Below are positions 33,737 to 42,861 of a DNA stretch of 64,000 nt, one piece after another. Under the pieces are notes generated by a model, which did no database searches, was not told where the DNA came from, and saw nothing but the letters and a program-made list of their open reading frames with translations. Each line of letters starts with the position of its first letter. The stretch's first letter is position 1. The stretch is from Saprospiraceae bacterium (GTDB lineage: Bacteria; Bacteroidota; Bacteroidia; Chitinophagales; Saprospiraceae): contig JAQXDE010000035.1 of the NCBI GenBank assembly GCA_029251525.1, positions 186,001-250,000 of the forward strand, written 5' to 3'. Both the position numbers and the translations under genes were made by a program.

Positions 33737-35212
33737 ATGAGCGACAAGAAAACCATTTTAAGAAGCAATGCCGAAACTTCTTTGAGGGATTGGCACAAAA
33801 AAGAAAAAACTGCTTTGGAATTACTCCAGATTGTTGGAGATCTTCGATTTGATCGATCAATTGAGTTGATTCTTTTTAGGAGAAATATTTATGACGCACG
33901 TCCAAGTGAAGTTTTAAATATTCACACTTTTGGTGCTAATTATTCTGAACAAGATATTCCTATCGAAATTACATCAGAAATAGCAAAGGCAATTTCCGTA
34001 AACGAATATATACCTGCAGCTCGGATTGATATTGGAACACTTGCATTAGAGTGGTTGGAAGAAAAAGATTCTTCCAAAAATATAGATGAATTCTTAGTGA
34101 ACAAATTTAATGATTTCCCAAATTCTTCTCATGCCGATTTAAGTCCAAAGGATATTGTTTTGTATGGTTTTGGAAGAATTGGAAGATTAGTAACCCGTAG
34201 AATCGTAACTACTACAGGCCGAGGGGAACAATTAAGATTAAAGGCAATTGTTTTACGTCCTAAATTGAAAGATCAATATCAAGAGACTAAAAAGAGAGCT
34301 TCGCTTTTAGAAACCGATAGTGTTCACGGGATGTTTAAGGGGACGATTGATGTTTCTATAGATGGTTCAGAAATGATCATTAACGGGAATAGAATTCAAA
34401 TGATTTATTCGGGAAGTCCAGAAGATATTGATTACACTCAATATGGAATTAATGATGGATTGGTGATAGATAATACGGGCGTTTTTAGGAATAAAAAAGA
34501 ATTGAGCAGACACCTTCGTCCGGGGATTTCTCAGGTTATGTTAACAGCTCCTGGTGATGACATTTCTAATGTAGTTTACGGAGTTAATCATGAGGAGTTA
34601 GATTTAGAAAATGAAAAAATTTTAAGTGCTGCATCATGTACTACCAATGCAATCGTTCCCATCATTAAAGTGATTGATACAAAGTTGGGAATCGAAAAAG
34701 GCCACATTGAAACAGTCCATTCTTATACAAGTGATCAAAACTTGCTAGATAATTTTCATAAAAAACCAAGAAGGGGAAGAGGAGCAGCAACGAATATGGT
34801 CCTGACTTCAACTGGAGCGGCCAAAGCTGTCACTAAAGTTTTTCCACATATGAAAGGTAAGTTGACCGGGAATGCTGTACGTGTTCCAACTCCAAATGTG
34901 TCTTTAGTGATATTGAATTTAACATTAAATGCTCCGACTGATTTGATAACTGTAAATGCTATGTTAAAAGATGCAGCATTAAATGGAAAATTAGTAGAAC
35001 AAATTCAATATTCTACTTCAACAGAATTTGTTTCGAGTCATGCTGTTGGGGTATTTGCTACTTGTGTTTTTGATGCTCCATCAACGATTGTTTCTGAAGA
35101 TGGAAAAACGGTGACATTGTATGCTTGGTATGATAATGAATTTGGATATAGTTGCCAAGTAGTTCGACTTGCTAAACATGTAGCCAAAGTTAGAAGAGTA
35201 GTTTATTATTAA
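33737..35212 (+). CDS. gap: Glyceraldehyde-3-phosphate dehydrogenase, long N-terminal form
   Basis: The 491-aa protein consists of an N-terminal extension of about 139 residues (helical, DWHKKEKTALELLQIVGDL...) followed by a standard GAPDH. The Rossmann motif GFGRIGR is at 144-150. The catalytic Cys301 lies in SAASCTTNA and the catalytic His in VHSYTSDQ near 329. GRGAATNMVLTSTGAAKAV and the C-terminal WYDNEFGYSCQVVRL are canonical. It catalyses NAD(P)-dependent phosphorylating oxidation of glyceraldehyde 3-phosphate (or the reverse). Long-form GAPDHs of 470-490 aa are common in Bacteroidota beside a short GapA; the extension's function is unknown to me. No other glycolytic gene is adjacent. 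Confidence 0.93.
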   Translation: MSDKKTILRSNAETSLRDWHKKEKTALELLQIVGDLRFDRSIELILFRRNIYDARPSEVLNIHTFGANYSEQDIPIEITSEIAKAISVNEYIPAARIDIGTLALEWLEEKDSSKNIDEFLVNKFNDFPNSSHADLSPKDIVLYGFGRIGRLVTRRIVTTTGRGEQLRLKAIVLRPKLKDQYQETKKRASLLETDSVHGMFKGTIDVSIDGSEMIINGNRIQMIYSGSPEDIDYTQYGINDGLVIDNTGVFRNKKELSRHLRPGISQVMLTAPGDDISNVVYGVNHEELDLENEKILSAASCTTNAIVPIIKVIDTKLGIEKGHIETVHSYTSDQNLLDNFHKKPRRGRGAATNMVLTSTGAAKAVTKVFPHMKGKLTGNAVRVPTPNVSLVILNLTLNAPTDLITVNAMLKDAALNGKLVEQIQYSTSTEFVSSHAVGVFATCVFDAPSTIVSEDGKTVTLYAWYDNEFGYSCQVVRLAKHVAKVRRVVYY

Positions 35213-35297
35213 AAATTAATAACGTCTGTCAATGCTAAACAGAAATAAATGAGCTATCAGAATAAGTCGATAACTCCTTTCCTTTTATAAAGTCTTT

Positions 35298-35305
35298 TAT
35301 ATTTG
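35298..35305 (+). promoter_or_regulatory. -7 element TATATTTG close to the DUF1415 start
   Basis: TATATTTG ends 8 nt before the ATG at 35314, so a start at the usual distance would give an almost leaderless mRNA. It overlaps the alternative GTG start at 35305, which argues for the ATG. Confidence 0.5.
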
Positions 35306-35313
35306 TGGAAAAA

Positions 35314-35844
35314 ATGGATTTTATTGAAAAAACAAAATCATGGATTCAAATTTTTGTAATCGGTTTAAATCTATGTCCTTTTGCTGGTCATTCTTTTCGA
35401 GAAGATAAAATTCGATATCGTTTGGAAGAATCAGACAGTCTTGAGAAACTGATAGAAACATTAATTGAAGAATTAAATTTTTTGCAAAAGGATAAAAACA
35501 ATGAAGTCGAAACTTCTATTTTAATTCACCCAAATGTTTTAAATGATTTTCTGGACTACAATGATTTTTTATCAATTGCTGATGCAGTATTAGTAGACAT
35601 GGATTTACAAGGCGAAATTCAAATAGCCTCATTTCATCCAGATTATCGCTTTGCAGGGGAGAAAAAAGAAGCTCCATCAAATTATGTTACTCGTTCACCA
35701 TTTCCAATGCTACATTTTCTAAGGGAAAATATTGTTACCAAAGCAGTTCAACAACACCCTAATACAGAGCAAATTCCTTTTGATAATACTCAAAAACTTA
35801 ATGATTTAGGTTTAGATAAATTAAAGAGAATGACTAAAACTTAA
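35314..35844 (+). CDS. DUF1415 family protein
   Basis: The start is taken at the ATG at 35314 (MDFIEKTKSWIQ); a GTG three codons upstream lies in the probable promoter. The 176-aa cytoplasmic protein matches DUF1415: KSWIQIFVIGLNLCPFAG, REDKIRYRLEES, ETSILIHPNVLNDFLDYNDFLSIAD, QIASFHPDYRFAG, and NYVTRSPFPMLHFLRENIVTKAV. The family is conserved across proteobacteria and Bacteroidota and has no established biochemical role. The conserved Cys (NLCPFA), the HP pairs and an Arg suggest an enzyme. It is followed 44 bp later by an OsmC gene on the same strand. Confidence 0.9.
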   Translation: MDFIEKTKSWIQIFVIGLNLCPFAGHSFREDKIRYRLEESDSLEKLIETLIEELNFLQKDKNNEVETSILIHPNVLNDFLDYNDFLSIADAVLVDMDLQGEIQIASFHPDYRFAGEKKEAPSNYVTRSPFPMLHFLRENIVTKAVQQHPNTEQIPFDNTQKLNDLGLDKLKRMTKT

Positions 35845-35888
35845 CTTATACATTTCTGTTTAAATAGAAAGTACAAATCAATAATAAG

Positions 35889-36287
35889 ATGAAAATTACA
35901 TTAGAAACTACAGATTCTCTTCAACACTTCGTTGCTAAAAATGAATCAGGACACTCTATTCAATTAAGCGGAGATGGAACAGCAACTGGTCCTATGCAAG
36001 CAGTTTTGATGGCTGTTGCTGGTTGTAGTACCATTGATATAGTGATGATACTGGAGAAAATGCGACAAGAGGTAAAGGATATAAAAGTAGAGGTAAAGGG
36101 AACTCGAAGAGACGAGATTCCAAGGCTCTACACAAAAATCAATTTGCATTATAAAATTTATGGAAATGTAAAAGCTAAAAAGGCTGAGCAAGCAATTGCT
36201 TCTTCTTTGGAAACATATTGTTCTGTTTCAAAAATGTTAGAAAAAGAGGTAGAAATAACTGGAACATTTGAAATTATTGAGAGGTAA
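35889..36287 (+). CDS. OsmC/Ohr family protein
   Basis: The 132-aa protein is an OsmC-like peroxidase. The two redox Cys are C46 in MAVAGCSTIDIVMIL and the Cys in SSLETYCSVSKMLEK (about residue 111), the pair that reduces organic hydroperoxides with a dithiol cofactor. The N-terminal GDGTATGPMQAVL segment and the alternating YTKINLHYKIYG strand are typical of the YhfA/OsmC branch. It is probably in an operon with the DUF1415 gene. Confidence 0.92.
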   Translation: MKITLETTDSLQHFVAKNESGHSIQLSGDGTATGPMQAVLMAVAGCSTIDIVMILEKMRQEVKDIKVEVKGTRRDEIPRLYTKINLHYKIYGNVKAKKAEQAIASSLETYCSVSKMLEKEVEITGTFEIIER

Positions 36288-36612
36288 TTATTTTTGAAAA
36301 ATAGCCGAAATACTTTGGAGATAAAAAAAGGTACTTCGATTTTTTTAATTAATTCTAATAAATGAAATTTTAAGGGAGGAAAAGGTTATGGTTAGTTGAG
36401 TTTAGAGCAGAACTGAAACTTTCAATCGTTAATTAATTCTTGAACAGACAGACAATATTGTTTTTAGTATAATATTTGCGAAATTAAAGACTATTGTTGT
36501 TTTAGTTTCGTTTCTATGATGTATTTTTGAGGCTAGAAAAATTAAAAACCAAGTTTCAAATCTAACATATTGTTGTTCGCAACAATTTTCTAAAATTTTG
36601 AACATATATCAC
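36288..36612. other. Intergenic stretch upstream of the DUF5686 gene
   Basis: No coding frame of note. It should hold the promoter of the gene at 36613. A degenerate TAATATTTG near 36468 is the nearest to a -7 element. Confidence 0.45.
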
Positions 36613-39186
36613 ATGCAATTATTACTTCAAAAAACAAGGACGACTTTCTTCTTTTGTTTTTTATCATGTTTTAGTTTCTCATTTTTACAAGCCCAGAAAA
36701 TAACCAAAGTAAAAGGGCAAGTTATTGATGCAGAGACTAAAGAAACACTTCCTTTTGTTAACATCGGTTCGCTGGGGACAACTGTAGGGGTGTCAACAGA
36801 TTTTGATGGAAATTATGAGTTGGAATCACAATGGATGACAAACAAAATTATAGTTTCTTACGTCGGCTATGACTCGGATACTATAGATATTGTTTTGGGT
36901 AAAAAGCAAATTATAAATGTTGAATTAAGATCTACAGCTACTAGTTTAAATGAAATTACTATTATTGCAAAAAAGCGAAGATATCGACGAAGAGGAAATC
37001 CAGCTGTTGATTTTGTGAAAAGAGCTATTGAAAATAAAGACAAGAATCGACTTGAGAATCAAGAGTTTTATGAATATCAGAAATATGAAAAGATTGAACT
37101 TGATATTAATAATATCACCGACAAATTTCGGAATAGACGAATATTCAATCAGTTTCAATTTATATTCGATAATGTAGATACCTCCGCAATTAATGGGAAA
37201 CCTTATCTGCCCATATATATGCAAGAAGGTAATTCAAAAATTTATTATCGAAAAAATCCTAGTGACAAAAAAGAATACAGAGAGGCAATGAAGGTCTCTA
37301 ATTTTGATCAATTAGTTGATGAAAAAACCATCTCTCAATTGATGAAATTAATGTACCAAGACATTGATATTTATAAAAATAATGTAGACGTCGTAGGTAT
37401 CCAATTCGTAAGTCCACTGTCTAATATCGCTCCGTTTTATTATCACTTTTATATTAATGATACCATTGTCGTTAACGACATAAAATGTATCGATTTAGCT
37501 TTCCAACCTGCTAATAAACAAAACTTTGGTTTTAAGGGGAATATTGCAATATCCCTTGACTCAAACTATACTGTATTAAAAGTTGACATGGGGATCACCG
37601 ATCAAATTAATTTAAATTGGGTAACTGATTTACGAGTCAACCAAGAATATAATAAAAAAGGAGAAATTTGGATTCGTTCAAAAGACTTATTGATTTTGGA
37701 CTTTCAAATTACAAAAAAAGGGTTTGGTTTTTTCGGTAGGAAAACCACTACTTATAATGACCATGTAATTAATACTCCACCTGATAAATCCATCTGGAAT
37801 GGTGTGCAAAAGAAGATTGATTCAGAGGATATGTTCGATAAGGATGAAAAATATTGGAAGTCTAATCGTCCAATTGCTTTATCTGAAAGGGAAGCATCTG
37901 TCTATGAAATGGTTGATACTCTTCAATCAATTCCAACTTTTAGAACTACAGTTAATTTAATTAATTATCTGACCACGGGTTACATTCCTGTTGGTCCGAT
38001 TGATATTGGTCCAACTAATGGGTTTTATAGTTTTAATCAGACTGAAGGAAATCGAGTTAGATTTGGAGGAGAGACCAATTTAAAATTTTCATCAAAAATA
38101 AGACTGCAAGGACAAGTACTTTATGCTTTTGGAGACAAAAAATGGAAATATTCTACGCAAGCTTTGTATTCTTTTAGTAAGAATTTTTTGGAAAATCCTA
38201 GACATCATATATTGATAAGGCATCAACACGATACTAATTTCCCTGGACAACGATTAGCCTTCATAAACGAAGATAATTTTATACTTTCATTTAAAAGGGG
38301 AGTTGCCAATAAGATGGTTTTGTTTACCTCAACTAAGATTGAGTACTTAAGAGAAATGAGCACTAATTTTTCTTATCAATTTGGTTTTGAACAACGTAGA
38401 GAAAGGCCAATCGGAGCTTTGAATTTCAACTTTTTTGATAATGAGTTAGTTGAATCAGTTAAAGATATAGATGTTTCGGAGGCTTCGATCAGGCTTCGCT
38501 GGGCACCTAATGAAGAGTTTCTGCAAGGAAGAAATTACCGTACTAATATTTTTAATAAGTATCCAATTTTTACTTTAAACTACCAAATTGGGATTCCTAA
38601 TTTATTTGAAAGTGATTATAATTATCAAAGAGTAACATTGAATATTTTCAAAAAATTTAATTTTTCATTTTTGGGAATTGCTCATGTATATTTAGAAGGA
38701 GGGAAAATGTTTGGTAAGGCCCCATTCAATTTAATGTTTTTACCAAGAGCTAACCAAACTTACTCGTATCAAACATTTTCATATAATATGATGAATTTCC
38801 TAGAATTTGTCAGCGATCAGTATGTGAGTTTTAATACTTTGTATTATATGAACGGTTATATTTTTAATAAAATACCACTTATTCGAAAGTTGAAGTTACG
38901 AGAGGTGTTTACATTTAAAATGTTATACGGAAGTGTATCTGATAAAAATAATCCAAACCTTCACCCAGATTTAATTCAATTTCCAACGGATGAATCGGGG
39001 AATCCAACTACATTTACTTTAGCTGAAAAACCCTACATGGAGGGTAGTGTGGGAGTAGCTAATATTTTTAAAGTAATTTCTGTAGATTTGGTTCAACGTT
39101 TTAACTATCTAGAAAACCCAAATATTCCTAGTTTATTTGGGGTAAAAGGATTAGGAATTAGGTTTAGAATGGGTCTAGAGTTTTAA
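36613..39186 (+). CDS. Outer-membrane protein with CarboxypepD_reg-like and DUF5686 domains
   Basis: The ATG at 36613 gives 857 aa; the frame opens 5 codons earlier only with TTG. A signal peptide ends near residue 28 (LQAQ). A carboxypeptidase regulatory-like Ig domain follows at about 34-115 (VKGQVIDAETKETLPFVNIGSLGTTVGVSTDFDGNYEL). A very basic linker (IIAKKRRYRRRGN) precedes a long DUF5686 region containing EFYEYQKYEKIELDINN and IDLAFQPANKQNFGFKGNI, and a C-terminal outer-membrane beta-barrel ending GIRFRMGLEF. DUF5686 proteins are abundant in Bacteroidota and lack a TonB plug. Their function is not established, and envelope biogenesis or adhesion is speculation. Confidence 0.88.
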   Translation: MQLLLQKTRTTFFFCFLSCFSFSFLQAQKITKVKGQVIDAETKETLPFVNIGSLGTTVGVSTDFDGNYELESQWMTNKIIVSYVGYDSDTIDIVLGKKQIINVELRSTATSLNEITIIAKKRRYRRRGNPAVDFVKRAIENKDKNRLENQEFYEYQKYEKIELDINNITDKFRNRRIFNQFQFIFDNVDTSAINGKPYLPIYMQEGNSKIYYRKNPSDKKEYREAMKVSNFDQLVDEKTISQLMKLMYQDIDIYKNNVDVVGIQFVSPLSNIAPFYYHFYINDTIVVNDIKCIDLAFQPANKQNFGFKGNIAISLDSNYTVLKVDMGITDQINLNWVTDLRVNQEYNKKGEIWIRSKDLLILDFQITKKGFGFFGRKTTTYNDHVINTPPDKSIWNGVQKKIDSEDMFDKDEKYWKSNRPIALSEREASVYEMVDTLQSIPTFRTTVNLINYLTTGYIPVGPIDIGPTNGFYSFNQTEGNRVRFGGETNLKFSSKIRLQGQVLYAFGDKKWKYSTQALYSFSKNFLENPRHHILIRHQHDTNFPGQRLAFINEDNFILSFKRGVANKMVLFTSTKIEYLREMSTNFSYQFGFEQRRERPIGALNFNFFDNELVESVKDIDVSEASIRLRWAPNEEFLQGRNYRTNIFNKYPIFTLNYQIGIPNLFESDYNYQRVTLNIFKKFNFSFLGIAHVYLEGGKMFGKAPFNLMFLPRANQTYSYQTFSYNMMNFLEFVSDQYVSFNTLYYMNGYIFNKIPLIRKLKLREVFTFKMLYGSVSDKNNPNLHPDLIQFPTDESGNPTTFTLAEKPYMEGSVGVANIFKVISVDLVQRFNYLENPNIPSLFGVKGLGIRFRMGLEF

Positions 39187-39205
39187 ATTATTTTTTATTG
39201 CAGCA

Positions 39206-39250
39206 GAAAAAGGAGCTACTTTCTATTTTACGAAAGGAGCTTCTTTTTTT
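39206..39250 (+). terminator. Terminator of the DUF5686 gene
   Basis: AAAAGGAGCTACTTTC pairs with CGAAAGGAGCTTCTTTT with mismatches, followed by T7. It sits between convergent genes. Confidence 0.75.
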
Positions 39251-39264
39251 AGGGGTAAATTACA

Positions 39265-40182
39265 TCATGGATTTGATTTTTTTGATAAAAAAGAATCCAT
39301 GCCAACTGCTGAAAAGAATCCAGTTAAAATAAAAATAGCTCCAAATACCACAACTTTCCAACTTGAGTCTGCCATAGTTGAAGGTTGTACAAAACCATTG
39401 AAAACTACATAGTAACTTAATATTCCTATTGGCATACTTATTCCAAATGTTAGTCCGTGCCTAAAAAAGAAATCTTTCCAAACTCTTGCGAATTTTTTTT
39501 TGTGATTACTCCATCTGATGATACATGCAATTAAGATCCAAGTACCGAATATTAAGGCGCTAAAAGGATTATCCCCTTCTATGACGCCAATTGCCCTTTC
39601 AAGACCATGCAATAGGCCTGTGAAAATGGCAATATAACTTCCATCATCTCGATCAAGACGATCATAAACGATTAACCAAGCAAAGAATAAGAAATAGAAG
39701 AAAAACTGAATCCAATGACTTAATACTTCATCAATCCAGAAAATTTGGTCATAAAGTGGACCTGAAGATATGTCTAAATGAACTCTAGAAAATATTTCAA
39801 TGGTATTGGCAAAATGTATACCTGTAGCGTAAATATACATGCTTATAAAGAATAAGGCTAATGTCTTCTTTTTCTGGACCGTTTTTGCTAAAATCTCATT
39901 TTCATGTGGACCAAATACGACAATTATCATTCGATAAAGTACATACCATAAAAGTGGAAGGTAAACTAGTTGTTCGAACCAATGATTAGTAGTAACACCG
40001 TGAATCAAAGTATTACAAATCCAACTATATCCTAACACTTTTCCTAGTAGACCACAAAAAATAACTTTGTAATGATAAGCAATGCAGACATATAGAATCA
40101 ACCATTTAAGTTCTTTACTCTCTTTTGCTTGAATATGTTGGGTTGAGATAAATGTAATGCTAGTATTAGTTGATTGTGGCAT
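39265..40182 (-). CDS. Polytopic membrane protein, function unknown
   Basis: The 305-aa protein has about seven hydrophobic segments after a 25-residue cytoplasmic start. Polar residues occur within or next to membrane spans, notably His in GIHFANTIEIF, DEVLSHWIQFFFYFLF and FTGLLHGLERAIGVIEGDNPFSALIFG. The spacing of His, Glu and Asp residues in consecutive helices suggests a metal- or cofactor-binding membrane enzyme, but I do not recognise the family. The gene is divergent from the PAP2 gene at 40441 and convergent with the DUF5686 gene. Confidence 0.78.
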   Translation of the reverse strand: MPQSTNTSITFISTQHIQAKESKELKWLILYVCIAYHYKVIFCGLLGKVLGYSWICNTLIHGVTTNHWFEQLVYLPLLWYVLYRMIIVVFGPHENEILAKTVQKKKTLALFFISMYIYATGIHFANTIEIFSRVHLDISSGPLYDQIFWIDEVLSHWIQFFFYFLFFAWLIVYDRLDRDDGSYIAIFTGLLHGLERAIGVIEGDNPFSALIFGTWILIACIIRWSNHKKKFARVWKDFFFRHGLTFGISMPIGILSYYVVFNGFVQPSTMADSSWKVVVFGAIFILTGFFSAVGMDSFLSKKSNP

Positions 40183-40343
40183 AAATTAAAATACTTATTT
40201 TTAATAATTTGGGAGTGAATTTTTTTATTATTGATTCGATAATCGATGCAAAATAAATAGATTCTAGTGAAAATTACTTTCCTTTCAAATGAATATGTAA
40301 AATTATAAAAAATGAAGAATGACTAATTGTAAATTGAAATTGA

Positions 40344-40372
40344 TTGTAGAGCAAAAATCTTTTTTATATTTG
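40344..40372 (+). promoter_or_regulatory. Promoter of the PAP2 gene (TTG-N18-TATATTTG)
   Basis: TTG at 40344-40346 and TATATTTG at 40365-40372 lie 18 bp apart, 68 nt upstream of the ATG at 40441. Confidence 0.72.
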
Positions 40373-40440
40373 CACTTATACAACAATAGTATTTGGTTTT
40401 AAAAAGTACTCACAGTAAATTTTAGAAAAAAAAATAGCAA

Positions 40441-41382
40441 ATGAATTTTACGAGTTTAATTGTTCTTTTAACGATTATCTTTTTCTACAGTTGGCAAGCA
40501 TCTAGAGATGTTAAACTAGAAAATTCCACTGTATGGGAACATTTTAAACCCTCATTTCAACAATATTCAGGTTTTAGGGAATTATTACTTTTTGTTGTCT
40601 TCTTACTGTTGTACAAATTATCTCGGGGCTTAGCTATTGGTGATGAAGCAACTGCTTTTGCAAATGCTCAGAAAGTAATTGAATGGGAGCATCAAATGGG
40701 GATTCTTTATGAACTTCCAACTCAACAATATTTTTTAGATAAAGTATCCGTGGTCAAAATTATTAATTGGATATATATCAAGCTTCATATTCCGACTACC
40801 ATAATATTCTTTGTTTGGTTATTTTATAAGAAAAGAAAGCATTACTTATTCATAAGAAATGGTTTCCTAGTTGCAAATGTCATTACTTTGTTCTTCTTTG
40901 TTGGATTTCCATGTGCTCCACCTAGAATGATAAATGAGATAGTAGGTAACCCATATGCAGCTTTTGGGGGAGAGGTTTTAAATAATTTGAATAATTTAGG
41001 AATACTCCTTGGAGATGGCTTTATTGATACCTTAAATCATATAAGTGGTATAAATCTGTATAAAGGTATCAATTCCAAACTGTTTAATCAATTCGCAGCT
41101 ATGCCTTCTATGCATTTTGGAAACTCATTGTTAATCGCATTAGGGGTTTATTTATATGCCAAGAAAAATTTGGTTAAGACTCTTATCTGGATATATCCAA
41201 TGTTTGTTCTTCTCGTTATTGTGATGACTGGAAATCATTTTTTTCTGGATGCGGTTTTAGGGGGAATTATTGTTTTGTTTCCATATGCTATGATGATATT
41301 GTTAGAGCGTTTCTTTCCACAATGGAGATATAAATTTCGTGGATCGGAATCATTTTTAAAAATAAATAAAGATCAGAAATAA
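40441..41382 (+). CDS. PAP2-superfamily membrane enzyme, Aur1/Ipt1-like
   Basis: The 313-aa polytopic protein has the three phosphatase motifs of the PAP2_3 branch: FPCAPPRM (156-163), AAMPSMHFGNS with H225, and TGNHFFLDAVLGG with H266 and D270. These give the His-His-Asp catalytic set. Eukaryotic Aur1 and bacterial relatives transfer phospho-headgroups onto ceramide or similar lipids, and other members hydrolyse lipid phosphates. Sphingolipid-producing Bacteroidota often carry such genes, so a headgroup transferase is plausible but unproven. A perfect terminator follows. A CDP-alcohol phosphatidyltransferase gene is also present nearby at 47485. Confidence 0.87.
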   Translation: MNFTSLIVLLTIIFFYSWQASRDVKLENSTVWEHFKPSFQQYSGFRELLLFVVFLLLYKLSRGLAIGDEATAFANAQKVIEWEHQMGILYELPTQQYFLDKVSVVKIINWIYIKLHIPTTIIFFVWLFYKKRKHYLFIRNGFLVANVITLFFFVGFPCAPPRMINEIVGNPYAAFGGEVLNNLNNLGILLGDGFIDTLNHISGINLYKGINSKLFNQFAAMPSMHFGNSLLIALGVYLYAKKNLVKTLIWIYPMFVLLVIVMTGNHFFLDAVLGGIIVLFPYAMMILLERFFPQWRYKFRGSESFLKINKDQK

Positions 41383-41401
41383 TTAAACTTTTCAATATTA
41401 T

Positions 41402-41447
41402 AAAAAGGTAGCCATTTGGATTCACTTCAAATGGCTACCTTTTTTTT
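41402..41447 (+). terminator. Terminator of the PAP2 gene
   Basis: AAAAAGGTAGCCATTTG and its exact complement CAAATGGCTACCTTTTT have a 9-nt loop and run into T8. Confidence 0.93.
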
Positions 41448-41744
41448 GATAACAAAGAATAAAAACTACATGTTCAGTTAGTTTTCTTTGTTGATGTAGT
41501 AAATTTCCAATTGAATTCTGAAAATTTTTTTTTTAATTTTTTTTACGTTTAGTAAAACGGAATTTTTTTTTTAAGAAACTTTAGAAAAATGGTCAAATGA
41601 TCTGATCTAAATTACAAAATGATGTTTTGACTCCCTTCCAATATTTATTTTTAAATAAATAAACTTTGATTAAACCTTTCCTATTTTGAAAAGTCTATAA
41701 ATCAGATTTTAACCATTATTTTTTTAATAAAATAAAATATAAGT
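41448..41744. other. Intergenic stretch, nothing recognised
   Basis: About 300 bp of AT-rich sequence with long T runs. A near-consensus CTATTTTGAAA at about 41680 could be the -7 element of the next gene, with one base less than TAnnTTTG. Confidence 0.4.
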
Positions 41745-42650
41745 ATGAAAAAGTACCTAATTTCCACAATAATCATTTCCTTTTTTTTCACCTCTTTAAT
41801 TACTGCGCAAACTGAAATTGAACTTACGGGGTTTGATGGTGATAATTTTAGTTTAGAGGGAGCAATTGATTTATTCAAACAATCATCTTCCCTTGAAAAT
41901 TTCGAAAAACAATTAAATGATGAGAAAAATAATATCAATAATCTTGATTTAAATAAAGATGGAAAAATTGATTACCTCCGTGTAGAAGATAAAATGAATG
42001 GGGACATTCATGCAATAATAGTTCAAGCACTAATTAGTGATTCAGAGAATCAAGATGTTGCAATTATTGAAATTGAAAAAACGGGAAAGGAAACCGCGAT
42101 ACTTCAAATCATTGGTGATGAAGAAATTTATGGCGACCAAAAAATTGTAGAACCATTTGAAGAGCAGGTGGAGCAATCAGGAAAAGGTGGTCCCTATGCA
42201 GTTTATCATTTTAGAAAAGTCATAGTCAATGTTTATTTTTGGTCTCCTGTGCGATTTATATATGCACCAAGATATCGTCCTTATGTATCACCTTATCGAT
42301 GGAGAACGTATCCTAGATATTGGAAGCCTTGGCGACCATTTTCATTTCGTGTTTACCGAGGACATAATGTTAAACATCATAGACATTATCATGTTGTGAA
42401 AACTCATCGAGTAGCTCGTGCACATAAAATATACTCACCACATCGAAAAACTTCAAGTGTGGTTAGGAAACGAACAACTGTTGTAAGAACAAATAAAAAA
42501 GGAAATAAAGTAGTCAAACGTGAAACTACTGCTGTTGTCAAAAAGAGAAATGGAAAAGAAGTAGTTGGGAAAAAGACAACTAAAGTTGTAAAAAAGAAGA
42601 GTAATAAAAAAGCGGTTAAAAATAAAACTAGGAAAAGAAGAAGAAATTAA
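41745..42650 (+). CDS. Secreted protein with acidic head and Arg/His/Lys-rich tail
   Basis: The 301-aa precursor has a signal peptide (residues 1-22, ITAQ). The first part (about 23-150) is acidic and folded-looking, with an EF-hand-like LDLNKDGKIDYLRVEDKMNGD at about 66-86 and HAIIVQALISDSENQDVAIIEIEKTGKETAILQIIGDEEIYGDQ. A Tyr/Arg/Pro/Trp-rich stretch (about 175-205, RYRPYVSPYRWRTYPRYWK) is followed by a His-rich segment (HHRHYHVVKTHRVARAHK) and a Lys/Val repeat tail ending RKRRRN. Similar proteins occur in Bacteroidota without assigned function. The basic half could bind nucleic acid, teichoic-like polymers or metals. A terminator follows immediately. Confidence 0.82.
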   Translation: MKKYLISTIIISFFFTSLITAQTEIELTGFDGDNFSLEGAIDLFKQSSSLENFEKQLNDEKNNINNLDLNKDGKIDYLRVEDKMNGDIHAIIVQALISDSENQDVAIIEIEKTGKETAILQIIGDEEIYGDQKIVEPFEEQVEQSGKGGPYAVYHFRKVIVNVYFWSPVRFIYAPRYRPYVSPYRWRTYPRYWKPWRPFSFRVYRGHNVKHHRHYHVVKTHRVARAHKIYSPHRKTSSVVRKRTTVVRTNKKGNKVVKRETTAVVKKRNGKEVVGKKTTKVVKKKSNKKAVKNKTRKRRRN

Positions 42651-42673
42651 TTCCCTTATTCGATTGAATTAAC

Positions 42674-42708
42674 AAAAGCGATTTCCTAATAATGGGAATC
42701 GCTTTTTT
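42674..42708 (+). terminator. Terminator after the basic secreted protein gene
   Basis: AAAAGCGATTTCC/GGGAATCGCTTTTT, about 12 bp with a TAATAAT loop and a T tract. Confidence 0.88.
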
Positions 42709-42782
42709 AGTGTATTTATTTGCTGTAGTTTCAATGAAGATAACTAGGTGATCCGCCATTTAATAAAATCTGTTTCTTTTTG

Positions 42783-42790
42783 TAGTTTTG
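42783..42790 (+). promoter_or_regulatory. Putative -7 element TAGTTTTG
   Basis: TAGTTTTG matches TAnnTTTG 71 nt upstream of the ATG at 42862; no clear -33 element. Confidence 0.4.
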
Positions 42791-42861
42791 GTGAAATAAA
42801 ACTTATCTAAAACCCTCGCATAGTTTTATATAATTTTATTTTCTACAACCAATCAATTAAA

